DNA of 64,000 bases from Acephala macrosclerotiorum (Eukaryota; Ascomycota; Leotiomycetes; Helotiales; Mollisiaceae): contig MU119215.1 of assembly GCA_014904845.1 (NCBI GenBank), positions 1 through 64,000 on the forward strand, given 5' to 3'. The first letter of the stretch is position 1. Each line of letters opens with the position of its first letter. This document shows positions 11,018 to 22,700 of this stretch, piece by piece. The position numbers and the translations under genes were made by a program. The notes beneath the pieces were generated by a model. It saw only the letters and a program-made list of their open reading frames with translations, did not search any database and was not told the origin of the DNA.

Positions 11018-11447
11018 ATGGCTTCCCAAAGATGCGGTGAACAACACTGCAAGTTCTGTCAGGAGACCCCCGTCGTCGTCGACGACGGTACCGGAATCAA
11101 GGCGGACGACGCTTCCAAGAGCGCAAAGTGCTATTGGAAATCCATTCGTATGTTCCATATTCTATGAAAAAAAATTTGCTTACTAACTGCGATCTCTGCT
11201 AGTATACATCTGCGGCCACCGCCTCGATTTGCCTTTTATCAAGCACTCCCAATTCGCCAACTGCAAGGACGCAAAATGTGATGTCTGTTGCGGCAACATT
11301 GCTTCCCAGCCAATTATCTACAATTATCATGGGAGATGCCATGTATGCTTCCGAGATGGAGAAGTCGAGTCGAAGGAAGCTGAGGACCAGGAGATGGGTG
11401 AAGATGCGAGTTTGGAGAAGCTCGTTGAGGACATGAATTTGGGATAA
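11018..11447 (+). CDS. CNM/EDWV family protein, short (copy 6)
   Basis: Exons 11018-11147 and 11203-11447 (intron 55 nt) give 124 residues. The intron is again phase 1, between KCYWKSI and LYICGH. The first exon carries extra Cys (CGEQHCKFC). The core has ANCKDAKCDVCCGNIA and RCHVC. The tail is short and acidic and ends EDMNLG; it lacks the terminal E-D-W-V. The start is set by an ATG (CGGCATGG) in the same relative place as in other copies. This is either a truncated subtype or a member that lost the tail. Function unknown. Confidence 0.7.
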
Positions 11448-12106
11448 GGGCTGTGCTGGGAACGAACGAGACTTTGGCTACTAGTCGAGTAGAGGGGTAC
11501 CTTGAAATTGCAACATAATAGGATGCTTTTGAGGGACTGGAAGCGAATGCAAATCATGCCTAAATCTCCTTTCCATGCTAGCTTGTGATATATCGGTAAT
11601 GCTAACATAAACACTGTTCCTTCAAGGCAAGGGTCGTAGGCGCGGTTGAGGACTAAAAGTCGTCAACACTTCAATCTTTTGCAAGCTCACTACCTAACTA
11701 GGGTTGTAAAGTTAATGCCCCATTTACAGTAATATAAAAAGAATTGTATATCATGCTTTCTATCATTATAATGAAGGTATTCGTGATGTAATGATGAGGT
11801 GTTGGGGTACATCTCGATGCACGGACCCGTATATTGGCAGTCGTCTTAATCGCGCATTCAAAATTCCAAAATGTCTGAAAAGCCTTGAAGAAGTCTGAAT
11901 TCTCAGAGTTTTTATAAATAGGAGTGAACGAATAGTTCGGGGGAAAATAAAGCGCCCTTAGCGCCGCAGCCTCAAAGCATCTTATCAACCTGGTCCCCTT
12001 TTTCTAACCTTAAATATACGTACTTCAACAACTACAACCTCAATACCAAAACCTCAACACCAGAACACGCAAATCTATCAACCGATTTCCCACCAAATCT
12101 CTCATC
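11448..12106. other. Intergenic region
   Basis: No gene is supported. Promoter of copy 7 with the repeated CAACCTCAA-type sequence near 12030-12050. Frames on the minus strand here are not conserved-looking. Confidence 0.35.
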
Positions 12107-12708
12107 ATGGAATGCCGAAGAAGCAGAGCAGATGATCAAGGATGTCTTCCAGACTTGCGCGATCCATTCCATCATCGCAAGGATAGGCAGGACAAGGCAA
12201 ACATCGTTCCGCGAAATGCAAAATGTATTCCAACGACCACCAGTGTGTTTCATTTTCCCCATTTCTCTCCATTCAACCATCTCTCCGTCCTTCCTTCTGA
12301 GCTTCAAAGTCCAAATCTCTTACTGACCCCTTTTACTCTTTAGTATACTCTTGCGGTCACGGCTCCCAGCGCATCGCTCATGTAAACTGCCATGGCGCAC
12401 CTCCCGGTCGGAAATACTGCACCAATATGGCTACCAGCCCAAAAGTCATTCGCGCCCAAAGCACGTGCGGAGATTTGAGATGCGGCCTCCAATCTATTGA
12501 ACCTAAAAAGAGCGCGACTTTTAAGTACAAGAACCTGACTAGAGCAACTCCCTCGAATCAGCCTGATTATCAACTCACCAAGAAGAAAGGCGAGTTGGAT
12601 ACTGATAGTGATACCAAAGAGGATGATTGGGAGAATATCAGTTCGGAGAAGGAGACTGGGGCTGAAGAGTGCGAAGACTGGGTCTGGATTTCGCCTGGAG
12701 GGGAATGA
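12107..12708 (+). CDS. CNM/EDWV family protein (copy 7)
   Basis: Exons 12107-12242 and 12344-12708 (intron 101 nt) give 166 residues. KCIPTTT is followed by the phase-1 intron and IYSCGH, then VNCHGAPPG, YCTNMA and a relaxed C-x(4)-C (TCGDLRC). The tail carries DDWENIS and ends near ECEDWVWISPGGE, so the E-D-W-V motif is present but followed by seven extra residues. No transmembrane segment. Same strand and layout as copies 4 to 6. Function unknown. Confidence 0.72.
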
Positions 12709-13537
12709 ATACTTTGTTTCTTTGACATTAGATTGTATATTAGGGTCTTCTCCAGGGACTTCAAGAGGATTATAGCGTTCTCACCAGTGGAAAGTGGTCT
12801 ATATGAACATCGATGGGGGAAAAGACGTTGGGAATGAGCATGCTGTCAGAGTAATCGAAATTTTCGAAAATGAAATAATCCTCATGAAACACACAGCTCT
12901 CGGTAACAGTGCAAAGGCAAAAATCTTAGCTATCGTGCTGTACCTTTCCTTTTCACTTACTTCATACGATATATCTAATTTCCAAGATTGCAAAACTGCA
13001 GCGAGTCTATGAATTAGCCGAAAGTACCTTAATCAAACACTTCAAAACTTTCAAGCCCACATGGTTATGTTATACGCAACTGTATATCTACCTCAACCTT
13101 ACAGAGGCTCTCAATACAAGATGTCAAACCTCAAATGTTTGAAGCAACAATGAAATTTGTTGTTTGCCCAATAAATCGAGCATTGACACGTGAGTTGTAA
13201 CACTTTTCTTCCTATATATTCCTTTCCATCACCCAATTCATTGCACCGTACTAGTTTTAAGCTTATTCCTAACTTGAGATATTAAGCTTTAACGGGGAAA
13301 TAAGAAGTATAAAGTACGCACTAGCGCCGAACCCCAAGATATAGCCTCAACCTTGCGCTCCTCGACTTCCCAACCTATCAACCTTCAACGCAACTACAAT
13401 AGTACAACCTCAACCGCGCAGCAAGAAGCCTCCACTTTCTACCGCGTGCTTCCACTCCAGCTTTCAGGTTTCATCATCCATCAAGACAATTACGCCTCGA
13501 CAGCGCAGCGAAACTTGCCTATCTCATTCTATTCACC
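12709..13537. other. Intergenic region
   Basis: 830 bases without a convincing gene. Frames at 12794-13012 lie on both strands with no family motif. The last 200 bases contain AACCTCAAC-type promoter sequence as in the other copies. Confidence 0.35.
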
Positions 13538-14338
13538 ATGGCACCACAAGCAACTGTCGCCGGCACATCAATGGCGATCAATCGTGCAAACAACAACCAA
13601 ACCCAAACTCCCCAAAACGCAAAATGCCAAAGCACCCTCCTCCGTACGTGCCCCTCCCACGCCCCCATTCCCCTTCCACTAACTCACCACCCAGTCCACG
13701 CATGCAACCACACCTGGACTCAACCTGCCGAACACCAGATAAACTGCCCGGGCATCCCTTCCGGCCAAAAAGCTTGCAACAACATGGCCACTCACATTAC
13801 AGAAAGATATATCGATGAGCCTTGCGACTCTCGGTATGGACCTTGCGTTAAGCTTGCTAGGGCTAGAAAGGCGGCGGATCACGAGGCCAAGCTGCAAGAA
13901 CAGCGAAAGCAGGAGCAAGAGGCACTTGACAAGGCCGAAGCTAAAAAGGCGAAGGAGAAGGAGAGAAAGCAGATCGAGACTGCGAAATGCAACTCTGCTA
14001 CTGAGACTGAGGACAACTACAAGGATCGAAATTCCAGCATCCTGTCAACGACTTCGACTCTAGAAAGTGTGCAGCGCATGATGGAACAACAAAGGCAGAA
14101 CCTCCAAGCCCAGAAACTCGCCATCTCCCATCTCCCTGCTACCAAAGGTATTCAGGCCAAGGTCCAAAAACTCCAACTCCAACGAAATCGAGAACAAGGA
14201 AAGAAGGAACAGGATGCTATGCTACGTGGCAAGTATGATGGACAAGATGTCGAAGAGGAATGGGAGGATATTGGCGTGGGCGTTACGACGGGAGTTACGA
14301 GTATGGGTTTGGATGGTGAGGATTGGGTTATGGCTTGA
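13538..14338 (+). CDS. CNM/EDWV family protein with coiled-coil insert (copy 8)
   Basis: Exons 13538-13643 and 13695-14338 (intron 51 nt) give 249 residues. Because the intron is 3n long and free of stops, an unspliced reading of 266 residues is also open. KCQSTLL precedes the intron and LHACNH follows, so the CGH has become CNH. Then INCPGIPSG, ACNNMA, and two Cys eight apart (CDSRYGPC). A long Lys/Glu/Gln-rich helical region (EQRKQEQEALDKAEAKK and onward) precedes EEEWEDIG and the terminal LDGEDWVMA. This is the closest relative of the transposon-split copy at 29026-31269. Function unknown. Confidence 0.75.
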   Translation: MAPQATVAGTSMAINRANNNQTQTPQNAKCQSTLLRTCPSHAPIPLPLTHHPVHACNHTWTQPAEHQINCPGIPSGQKACNNMATHITERYIDEPCDSRYGPCVKLARARKAADHEAKLQEQRKQEQEALDKAEAKKAKEKERKQIETAKCNSATETEDNYKDRNSSILSTTSTLESVQRMMEQQRQNLQAQKLAISHLPATKGIQAKVQKLQLQRNREQGKKEQDAMLRGKYDGQDVEEEWEDIGVGVTTGVTSMGLDGEDWVMA

Positions 14339-14882
14339 GCCAAGGAGATGGACTGGGAGTTTTGTGAATGTCCACTTGAGTGAGTACTGGGTGGGCTTGG
14401 GGGAAATGGGAAGATCTGAATTTCTAGCGAGGGAAGAGCGTTAGGAACGAGCAAGGTCAGAGAGGAAATGACAAATACAATTACAAAAGCATCGGAAGTT
14501 CTTTTTGATTGCCGTGGAACTTGTGGGACAAGGATATTTTGTAAAATGTGTAAACATAACGCGTTGAAGTTCTTAATGCCCTTAAACTCGAGGGATAATA
14601 CCATTCTCAAAAGTACTGTATAGTGAAGCTACAGAACTCTTGCGACCTGCAAAAGAGCTTCATAACATGGGACAACCGGAACTGCAAATTCGAAATGACG
14701 GGGCAAAGCCCTACGTGGATATAGTTCCATTCGCAAGCTGCATTGCGCTCGCTCAAATCTATACTTGATACGTGTGCAAATCTCATCTAGATATACATCG
14801 CCCCCTGGTTTCACAGCTTATGCCTAGCACTATTTTCAACTCACAGCATCCGGCGCTTTTCCCCTTCATCTTAACAAGAGCC
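14339..14882. other. Intergenic region between convergent genes
   Basis: 3' flanks of copy 8 and the kinase gene. ACAAATACAATTACAAAAGC near 14471 resembles the shared 3' flank motif. No gene is seen. Confidence 0.4.
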
Positions 14883-17800
14883 CTACACCTCCCGACTCCT
14901 CAACCCCCTATCATCCACCCTCCCAGGCACACTCGTACTCAACCCCCCACTCACACCCCCACCAGACCCTCTCTCACCCCTCCCAATATCAATATCCGTC
15001 TCCACCATCTCAATCCCACTCAAACTGGGAAACCTCTTTGAGAAATCCGCAAGATAGTCCTCTTTCTCCCTACCACTCATTTCCGCCTCCAACCCTCCCA
15101 TTCTCGCTTTTTGTACATGCAATGATGAGAATTGTTTAGGTGGAGAGGCGTTTTGAGGTCCCGTAGCAATCCTGTTCAGATGCATTGGTTTGGGTGGTGC
15201 TGAAGGACGAGGACCACCGGTTTTGGAGATCGTGGCGGGGGACATAGTGATTTGTTGGGGGAGGGAATGGGCATGTGGTTGAGTTTGGGGGTTTGAATGG
15301 GTGGATGGGGGTTGGGAGCGAGGTTTTGCGAAGGAGATGTCAGACGAGGAGCCTGGGGTCGTGATTGGGACTGTTCGTGCATGTGTAGGTAAGGTCGAGG
15401 TGATTGGTTTGTGGGTTATGGATGGCATGGCGTAGGGATTCGATGAGGAAGGTTGAGACTCGAATGCGCTGGCCTGTTGTAGACGAGGTGAAGGATCAGT
15501 ATATTTGCCATATCCTTCTGCGGTTTTCTTGATTGGTGATGGGCCTTGGTTCTCGTCCAGGAGGCTCTTCACCTTGTTTTGGATGGATGCGGCACGTGAT
15601 ACGCCACCGATGCTTTTTGGTGCTGGGGCTGAACCACGTTCTGCGAGTCGTTTGCGGTACTCTGCTGCGGCGTTGGCAACGCGCTTTTCTTCCATGGAAA
15701 GACGTCGTCGTTCAATCTCTCGGCGCTGCTCGGGAGGCATGTTATCCATATCTTCGAGGATATTGCCGTCATCGCTACGGCCGTCTGTGGCTTCCGATCC
15801 AGCTATGGGCGTCAAGTCTCTTCGTTCCATGTCATGTAATGGACTCGGAGTTCGTGGACCAGGTGGCACGCTGGTATTGTTCTCAAAACGCTTGAAAGCA
15901 TCTCCAAACTTTCCGGCAAGCAGATTCTTCGTCCCAGATAAGGACATTGAAGGCAGACTTGAGCGTTTCGACTTAGTTCCGCCTCCGCTATTTCGCCGTC
16001 TATCCTTCTTCGATGAGTCATTATCTTCCATAGTGCGAAGGAAATCGACGCCTGACTCGATGTTTGTGTCTTCATCAGCATCTGGGTCCATGATAGCCGA
16101 ATCCTTCGAGTACGATTTCCTCCCTTGATCCAGAGATGGTCGTCCATTTGCCTCCTTCTCCTTTTCGCGTAAGAAGTCCATATTCGACTCCAGATACGTA
16201 CTCGAAGGCCGAGGTCGAGAATTGCTAGATTTGGTTCTTGCAACAGGGTCTATGGCGTCGGCGTTCGGTCGACCGCCTTCAAGTGAAGGCCGCGATGACG
16301 ACGCATGCCTGACATGCCCCAGGTGCGAAGCTGATGGAACTCTTGGAATAGTAGTTTGGACCGATTGAATCTCCTCTGGTCTCAAGAATTGTTGCGACCT
16401 ACTCGCTGCTACCTCTTGGTTTCTCGGTAGACTCGTCGATCGATGGTGATCTGAAGCTGATGGAAATCTTGGAGCTGGTGATGAAGTATACTTGGAAGAA
16501 ACAGGGGCTTGGCCTGCAGGCGGAGGAGTCGGAGCTGTCATAGTCCCCTGGGAGACGTAAGAGCTGACTGGTAGCCGAGTCGGTGTGGGCTGGTAGACGA
16601 CACTTGACGAAGTAGCCACAGCTTGGAGTTCCGGGTTGCTAGATATGATCTTCTGAGCCCTAGACACTACATTACTGGATGGCTTCACGGCGGATGGCGG
16701 CACCGGAGTCTTGGTGGCAGGTACAGCAAATGCATCATCGGCAAGCTTTTCAGTTACTCGTTGTCCCAGATCGCGTGGAGGATGTGTTGGTGAAGTATTA
16801 TCAAAGTCAAACTTTCCTCCGTCGTGAAGCAGAGAAAATTGGTCCAGGCTCGGAAATCGGCTCGAGATCTCATCTACTGGTCCAGGAGGCGACTTTGAAT
16901 CCAATGCTGCGAATGGATCGCTATTTGTACCCCGCATCGGCGAGGGGCTTGGCTTGGCAGCATGTCCTACTGCACTCGATTGCGGTCTCCCTCGCCGCAT
17001 TGGCACCACGTCTGGAATGACTTGTTGTTGTACAGATGGTGGGGCGAACACCGCACCGACAACTGGAGGTGACACAATATTATGCTCCAGTGACGGCAGT
17101 TGTTGATTTCGTCTGGTTTCTGATTCTGTCCTTCCAGCATATATCTACGAGTATAAGTTTAAGGTCTGCAATATTTTTGGCCCGACCTACATCTTTTATG
17201 GGAACCTCAATTCCTTGCATCAGACATGCCTCTCGTAAAACCTGGTAAATATTCGGTCGGGAGGAGGGCTTTTCTTTTAGCATCGAGGCTACGAGGTTCA
17301 GCATAATTTTTCAAACACTTCCCGAGCAAACGTACCTATGAGCTTCTTCAAAGGGTCTGAGAATGGAGGATAGCTCGGGAATTTGAAACTCGCATTTAGA
17401 ATCGCAAGTTGACCTTGCGCTTCAAATGGTGTAGTATAATAGCACAGCTTGTACAATAGCACACCTAGAGCCCATATGTCCGATTTCTCATCGATCGGTA
17501 GTTTCCTGTACACATCGACCATTTCTGGACTCCGGTATTGCAACGTAGTGTGTTTCTGGACATCGTCCTCGATCAACCTGCATTCGGCTGCAGTCGTCGC
17601 AGCAGGTCGGGGAGGGGCCGTCGATCCAAAATCGCAGAGTTTGAATCGCCTCGAGTGACTCGTAGATGTGATCAGAACGTTTTCAACCTTCAAGTCTCGG
17701 TGAAGCAAGGGAGGCTTCAGATAGTGCATGCAAGCCACCCCTTCTGCCACGTCCGAGAAGATCTTGAGAATCTCCGGCTCCGTCAATCGGTTCTGTAATC

Positions 17801-18230
17801 GAGTATTCATGAAATCAATCAGACCACCTCCGTTGCAGAACTCCATCAGCAGAAAGACCTCGTATCCTCCCCCCTTCAATTGTGACGCATGTGAGTCGTA
17901 GTATGTGACGATTGGACGGTGTCCCTTCAGCTTCTTCATGGTTTCCACTTCGGTCCGCATATTTGCCAGATGTTCCTTATCTGGGACTGCGACTCTCTTC
18001 AGCACAGCGATGTCGGTCCCATCAATGGGTTTCGGCATCTTGACCAGATAGACATGGGCGAAGCCTCCTTCGGAGAAGTACTTCTGGATGACGACCTTCT
18101 GACTTCCTACTTGGATCTTGGTCCCAGGCGCAAACGTACCAGCCGGAGCGGAGGGATCAGCCATGGGCACAGGAGCCCCAAAGACAGGTCGTGATGCCGT
18201 CGCGGGCATTTGATGATTGTAGGAAGCCAT
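14883..18230 (-). CDS. Ark/Prk-family serine/threonine kinase
   Basis: Exons (minus) 17336-18230, 17192-17288 and 14883-17145, with introns 17289-17335 and 17146-17191, give 1084 residues. The N-terminal kinase domain has a glycine-loop region SEGGFAHVYLVK (residues 53-64), K78, HRDLKVEN (177-184) and DFG (200-202). The short second exon completes the C-lobe (ASMLKEKPSSRPNIYQVL). The rest is a long Ser/Pro-rich disordered region with a charged, possibly helical segment (ERRRLSMEEKRVANAA). This is the layout of the Ark1/Prk1/Akl1 (AAK1/GAK-like) kinases, which phosphorylate endocytic adaptors and the Pan1 coat at cortical actin patches. Which of the yeast paralogs it equals cannot be said; most filamentous ascomycetes have one or two. 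Confidence 0.92.
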
Positions 18231-19793
18231 AGTGCCAAGGCGACGGCTGCGAGAAAGCTAGAGCTCGAAATGTCCGGTCACCGCATTGGATGAAGGTTGG
18301 AGGAGAACCAAGGCTAGCTGCAAGGCTTCGAAATAGTTGAGTTTGGATCTGCGGTTTTGATTTGAGGGGACGTTTAGGATTTGAGATGTTGAGTTCGAGA
18401 TGCCTCAAGTTGGCACACAGCCAGGCATTACGGCGGAGACTAGATTTACCGCCTTTCGCTAAACCTCTTTGGGCATGAATGAGAGATAGGCAGCATTGAG
18501 ATGGATATCAATGTTCCCATCCAGAGGAGACATCCAGAAGGGGGTGATTTGTTCTTTTTATGCAAACCGTATTACCTGGATGCCTTGAGGGATGATGTGC
18601 GTCTTCTGATATCTCAATCTGGCTTCTCTTTCGCGGGTTCTCTCGGAAGGCTCCTGTCATGGCTTGACAGACCACAATTCAGTCAGCCACAGCAGTAGCC
18701 CTGTCTTAGCCGTCCATCAACACGGCCCTGATCCAGACTTCAGAACGACTATGAACAAGAGGGACAATCAGCATAGTCAAGTGTAAGGTACCAGCGAGTG
18801 CCGAGTCACGTGGAGAAGGTTGATGGTCACAATCATATATCAGATTCCTGGCCTCGTGCTTGCTTGCTGCAGGCTCATGGCGGAGATGTTAGGCACACCT
18901 TATCTCACCCAATTATAGCTCCTTAATGAGATACCTCACTCAGCGCATCTATTGGTATCCTTTCGAAGGAATCCGACGGCATCCAGGCTTACACAGCACA
19001 ATCTCAGCATTTGCAGCAGTTGCAACAACATCTGCAGGGCTTGTGCTATTGGACAGGGATGCAGCCAGTTTGCTTGTTTGTGTCGACATCAGCGTTTCGG
19101 AATGGGCTCCAGCTGTGCAGCGCTCAATGAGTTCTATCAGCCACAAAAATGAAGTTATAACTATTCTGCACTTGCTGGCCTCACCTTGCCCCTTATTCTG
19201 GTGACAGCTTCAGTTTTCCTTGGTGGCTGCTCTTCAAAATGATCTTCTCCTAGTGAGGCAAGAACTGACCGGGGTCTGGCTAAGCGAGACTAGCGCCTTC
19301 TTGCGGGCGGACGTGGACTATAATAAAGACTGCGGATGGCCCCAAGAGAAGCAGCGACCGACGACGCGTGCAACCCGGCACAGGCACTGCACTGGCACCA
19401 AGTAAGACCACCCACCCACCACCCAAGACGCCCAATCAGAACCCGACCCATATTCGCCCACGAGACCCCCCATCGCGAGTACCTTGGCAGCCTCGAACCC
19501 AAGGCCACGACCATAAAACGTATTTCTCGATCTACGGTAACGCGATAATTACACCACCTTTTTTCCACCACAATACCGGATTACGAGTACTAACAACTGC
19601 TTTCAATCAAGGCGCGCCTTTGTTCTGGGAAGTATTGACAACTACTCCTTCCAACTGTAAACGCGTATTCGCAACCGCGACCCGGCATTATTTATGGCGT
19701 TGACCACCTTCCACCGCAATCCTTCTTCCAGGTAGTATTGAGTTGAGTTGCGTTAAGTGAGTACGATTTACGCGTGGAGGAATTAATTGAAAG
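18231..19793. other. Long divergent intergenic region (kinase / MOT1)
   Basis: 1.56 kb between two divergent genes. Short frames such as 18926-19204 and 19368-19703 have no recognisable domain. It probably holds both promoters and perhaps a long MOT1 5' UTR. No RNA gene is recognised. Confidence 0.4.
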
Positions 19794-22700
19794 ATGGCAT
19801 CCAGGTAAGCAAGCATGCATCCTCCGTTGCGCATGAATGCGAGGTGCGCATTGATGCGGGTATATGGGGGCGAGAGATGCTAACTTTTCCTAGACTTGAC
19901 CGCCTCGTCACGTGAGTACTGATTATTTTCTTCTGTCTCCTATTCGAAGCGAGGTGATGGATGTTCTGGAAGCGAATATCGTCCGGTATTGCGACAGCGA
20001 ACGATTTCTTGTTACGCCTGAAGTCGACATTGAGTGGCTACAGCCCGTTTCTTCGAAAGACGCATCGTCTGTTGTTCGAAGGAAACTCCGCCGGCTGTCT
20101 CCATCAACACCAAGCTCGTCCAATAGCTCGACGATGAGACCTGCTCTCATTGGTCTTCCTGCCAAGACAAAGTTCGTCCCATACCGGACGTTCCGCAAAG
20201 AGGACTGCTCTCTTTGCATGGTGTTTGGGGAAGAGCTCGTCTTTGAGTTGGAGATTACTCTGACTTATTGACCACTCTTCTTGGACATGAGGGTCGTCGC
20301 CTCATAGCACATCAATATGAATGGCTGTAAGACTTGTTAGAAGCAAACATCCTCTCTCGGTGGGCGTTCCGTTGAAAGGGCCATCCTCTGTTCGTGGCCT
20401 TTCGCACCAACTACTTGCGGTCTCTTCCATTCAACAACTGCGCAGTGTGTTGTGCGATTGTTTCCTCGTCCGATGTCGATGCTGGCCTTCCCGCTGATGT
20501 CCCGGGACTGGCTTGTCTAAGATCCTGGCTTTTGGCACTATTACTCTGCTCGACGATTGGACATGCAAAGTCGCAGAGCCTTATCGTCCGAGCTCACACC
20601 ATTCCTTTCTTGCTCTCCGCGTTTCACCGCACACTCGACGACAATTACTGACATTCTTCGCGCATAGGCTACTCGAGACGGGAAGCACGCAGTTGATTCG
20701 GAACACAGCCGCACAACAACTAGCTGATGTTCAGAAGGCTCATCCTGAAGAGCTCTTCAATCTTCTCACTCGAGTTGTACCATATCTCAGACACAAGACA
20801 TGGGACACTCGGATAGCTGCGGCGAAGGCATTAGGAGGCATTGTTGATAATGCGGAACGATACGACCCAAATGGCGAAGATACGAAGAACGAACCGAAGA
20901 AGGAAGAAAATGGATTTATCAAGAAGGAAGAGCCAGTTGACGAGACCCCTCTGGCTGATGGTCAGCTGAGCCTGGAAACCCTGGATATTGCTTCTATCCT
21001 CAAGTATGGAAAGGAGCTGCTCCGAGGTGGCGGCAAGGAAATTGACTATGCTCTAGCCACCATGGATCCAGCACAACGCCTGACTCATCAAAAGAAGACT
21101 CTGGCTGGCCGACTCGGTCTGTTAGGAGAATATTTCGAGGAAGACATGGAAATCGACTACCCTCCACCAAAACACAATGGTCTATCAACACCTCAGATCC
21201 CAACCTCAAATGGCCACAACGGCACCAAGACTCCAGTTACTCCCGCCGAGGAAGTTGGCTTGAGCGCACGACAACTAAATCAACTGAAGCGTAAACGAAA
21301 GCGGGAAGCCCAACACGCCGGAAGCAAAAACAAATTAATTGATTTGTCTATTCGACGATCAAGTACGATGGGCACTGGACTCGGCGAGGATTCGACCATG
21401 TCTGATATCGTCGATGATAATCCTAACGGGGTCAAGGACTACTTTTCTCTAGAGCGAACAGAGGAGGTCGATGAGGATACCAAGGTTGTTTCTGAATTCA
21501 AGGGTCCGGTTATGCCCATCAAGTCAGAGCTACAGACTGATGAGGAGGAGCAAGGGGTCGAATGGCCCTATGAGCGACTATGCGAATTCCTTATGGTTGA
21601 TCTTTTCGATCCTCAATGGGAGACTCGACATGGCGCCGCGATGGGTCTAAGAGAAATTATCCGAGTCCATGGTGCAGGAGCAGGTCGATTACGAAACAAG
21701 ACTCGTGCCGAGAACGACTTACTCAATCGAAGATGGCTTGATGATCTTGCTTGTCGTTTGTGCTGCGTTTTCATGCTCGACAGATTTGGCGACTATGTCT
21801 CTGATACTGTCGTTGCACCAATTCGAGAGACTGTTGGGCAAACTCTAGGCGCTCTCCTCATCCATCTTCCGGCTACCACTGTTTATGCAGTACATCATAT
21901 CCTGTATCAAATGGTCATGCAGGACAAGATCACACTCGACAAGCCAGGATGGGCCATATGCCACGGAGGCATGATTGGATTGAGATATCTCGTTGCTGTT
22001 CGCAATGACCTCCTACTCAAAGACAGCGACCTCATCGATGGGGTTATTCGAGCTGTCATGAAGGGTCTTGGAGATTGGGACGATGATGTTCGCTCAGTAT
22101 CTGCTGCGACACTTATTCCAATTGCCAAGGAGTTCGTCAACCTGCGCCCAGAAGCATTAGACGGTCTCATCAATATCGTCTGGGAGTGTTTGTCAAACCT
22201 CGGAGATGACCTCAGCGCAAGTACTGGCCAAATTATGGACTTACTCGCCAAGCTTTGCAGCTTCCCAGAAGTCCTTGAAGCCATGAAGAAGAATGCAGCC
22301 AGAGATTCCGAACAATCATTCGCTCTCCTCGTCCCACGATTATATCCTTTCTTACGGCACACCATCACATCAGTACGATCTGCTGTCCTTCGAGCATTGT
22401 TGACATTTGTCAACATCGAGGGCGATGGCACTCGGGACTGGTTGAATGGCAAGATCTTACGACTGATCTATCAGAACATCCTCGTTGAGCGGAATCAGGA
22501 CACACTCAACCTCTCCCTCCAAGTATGGGCATCTTTGGTAAAATACCTAGCCAAGGATCCCGAGGACCTCGCCGAGCAATTTTCTGTTCACGTCGATCCT
22601 CTCATGCAACTCACACTTCATCCCATTGGTGTTTCACGTCACCCATTACCAATGAACGCCACCCTCTTCCAAAAGCCGTCAGGCAGCACATACTCGATGC

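Noticed and set aside
14883..15400. Plus-strand Pro/Thr-rich frames opposite the kinase C-terminus
   Set aside because: Shadows of a low-complexity coding region on the other strand.
19912..20271. Independent gene inside MOT1 intron 2
   Set aside because: No ATG at the start of the frame, no domain; reported only as a feature of the intron.
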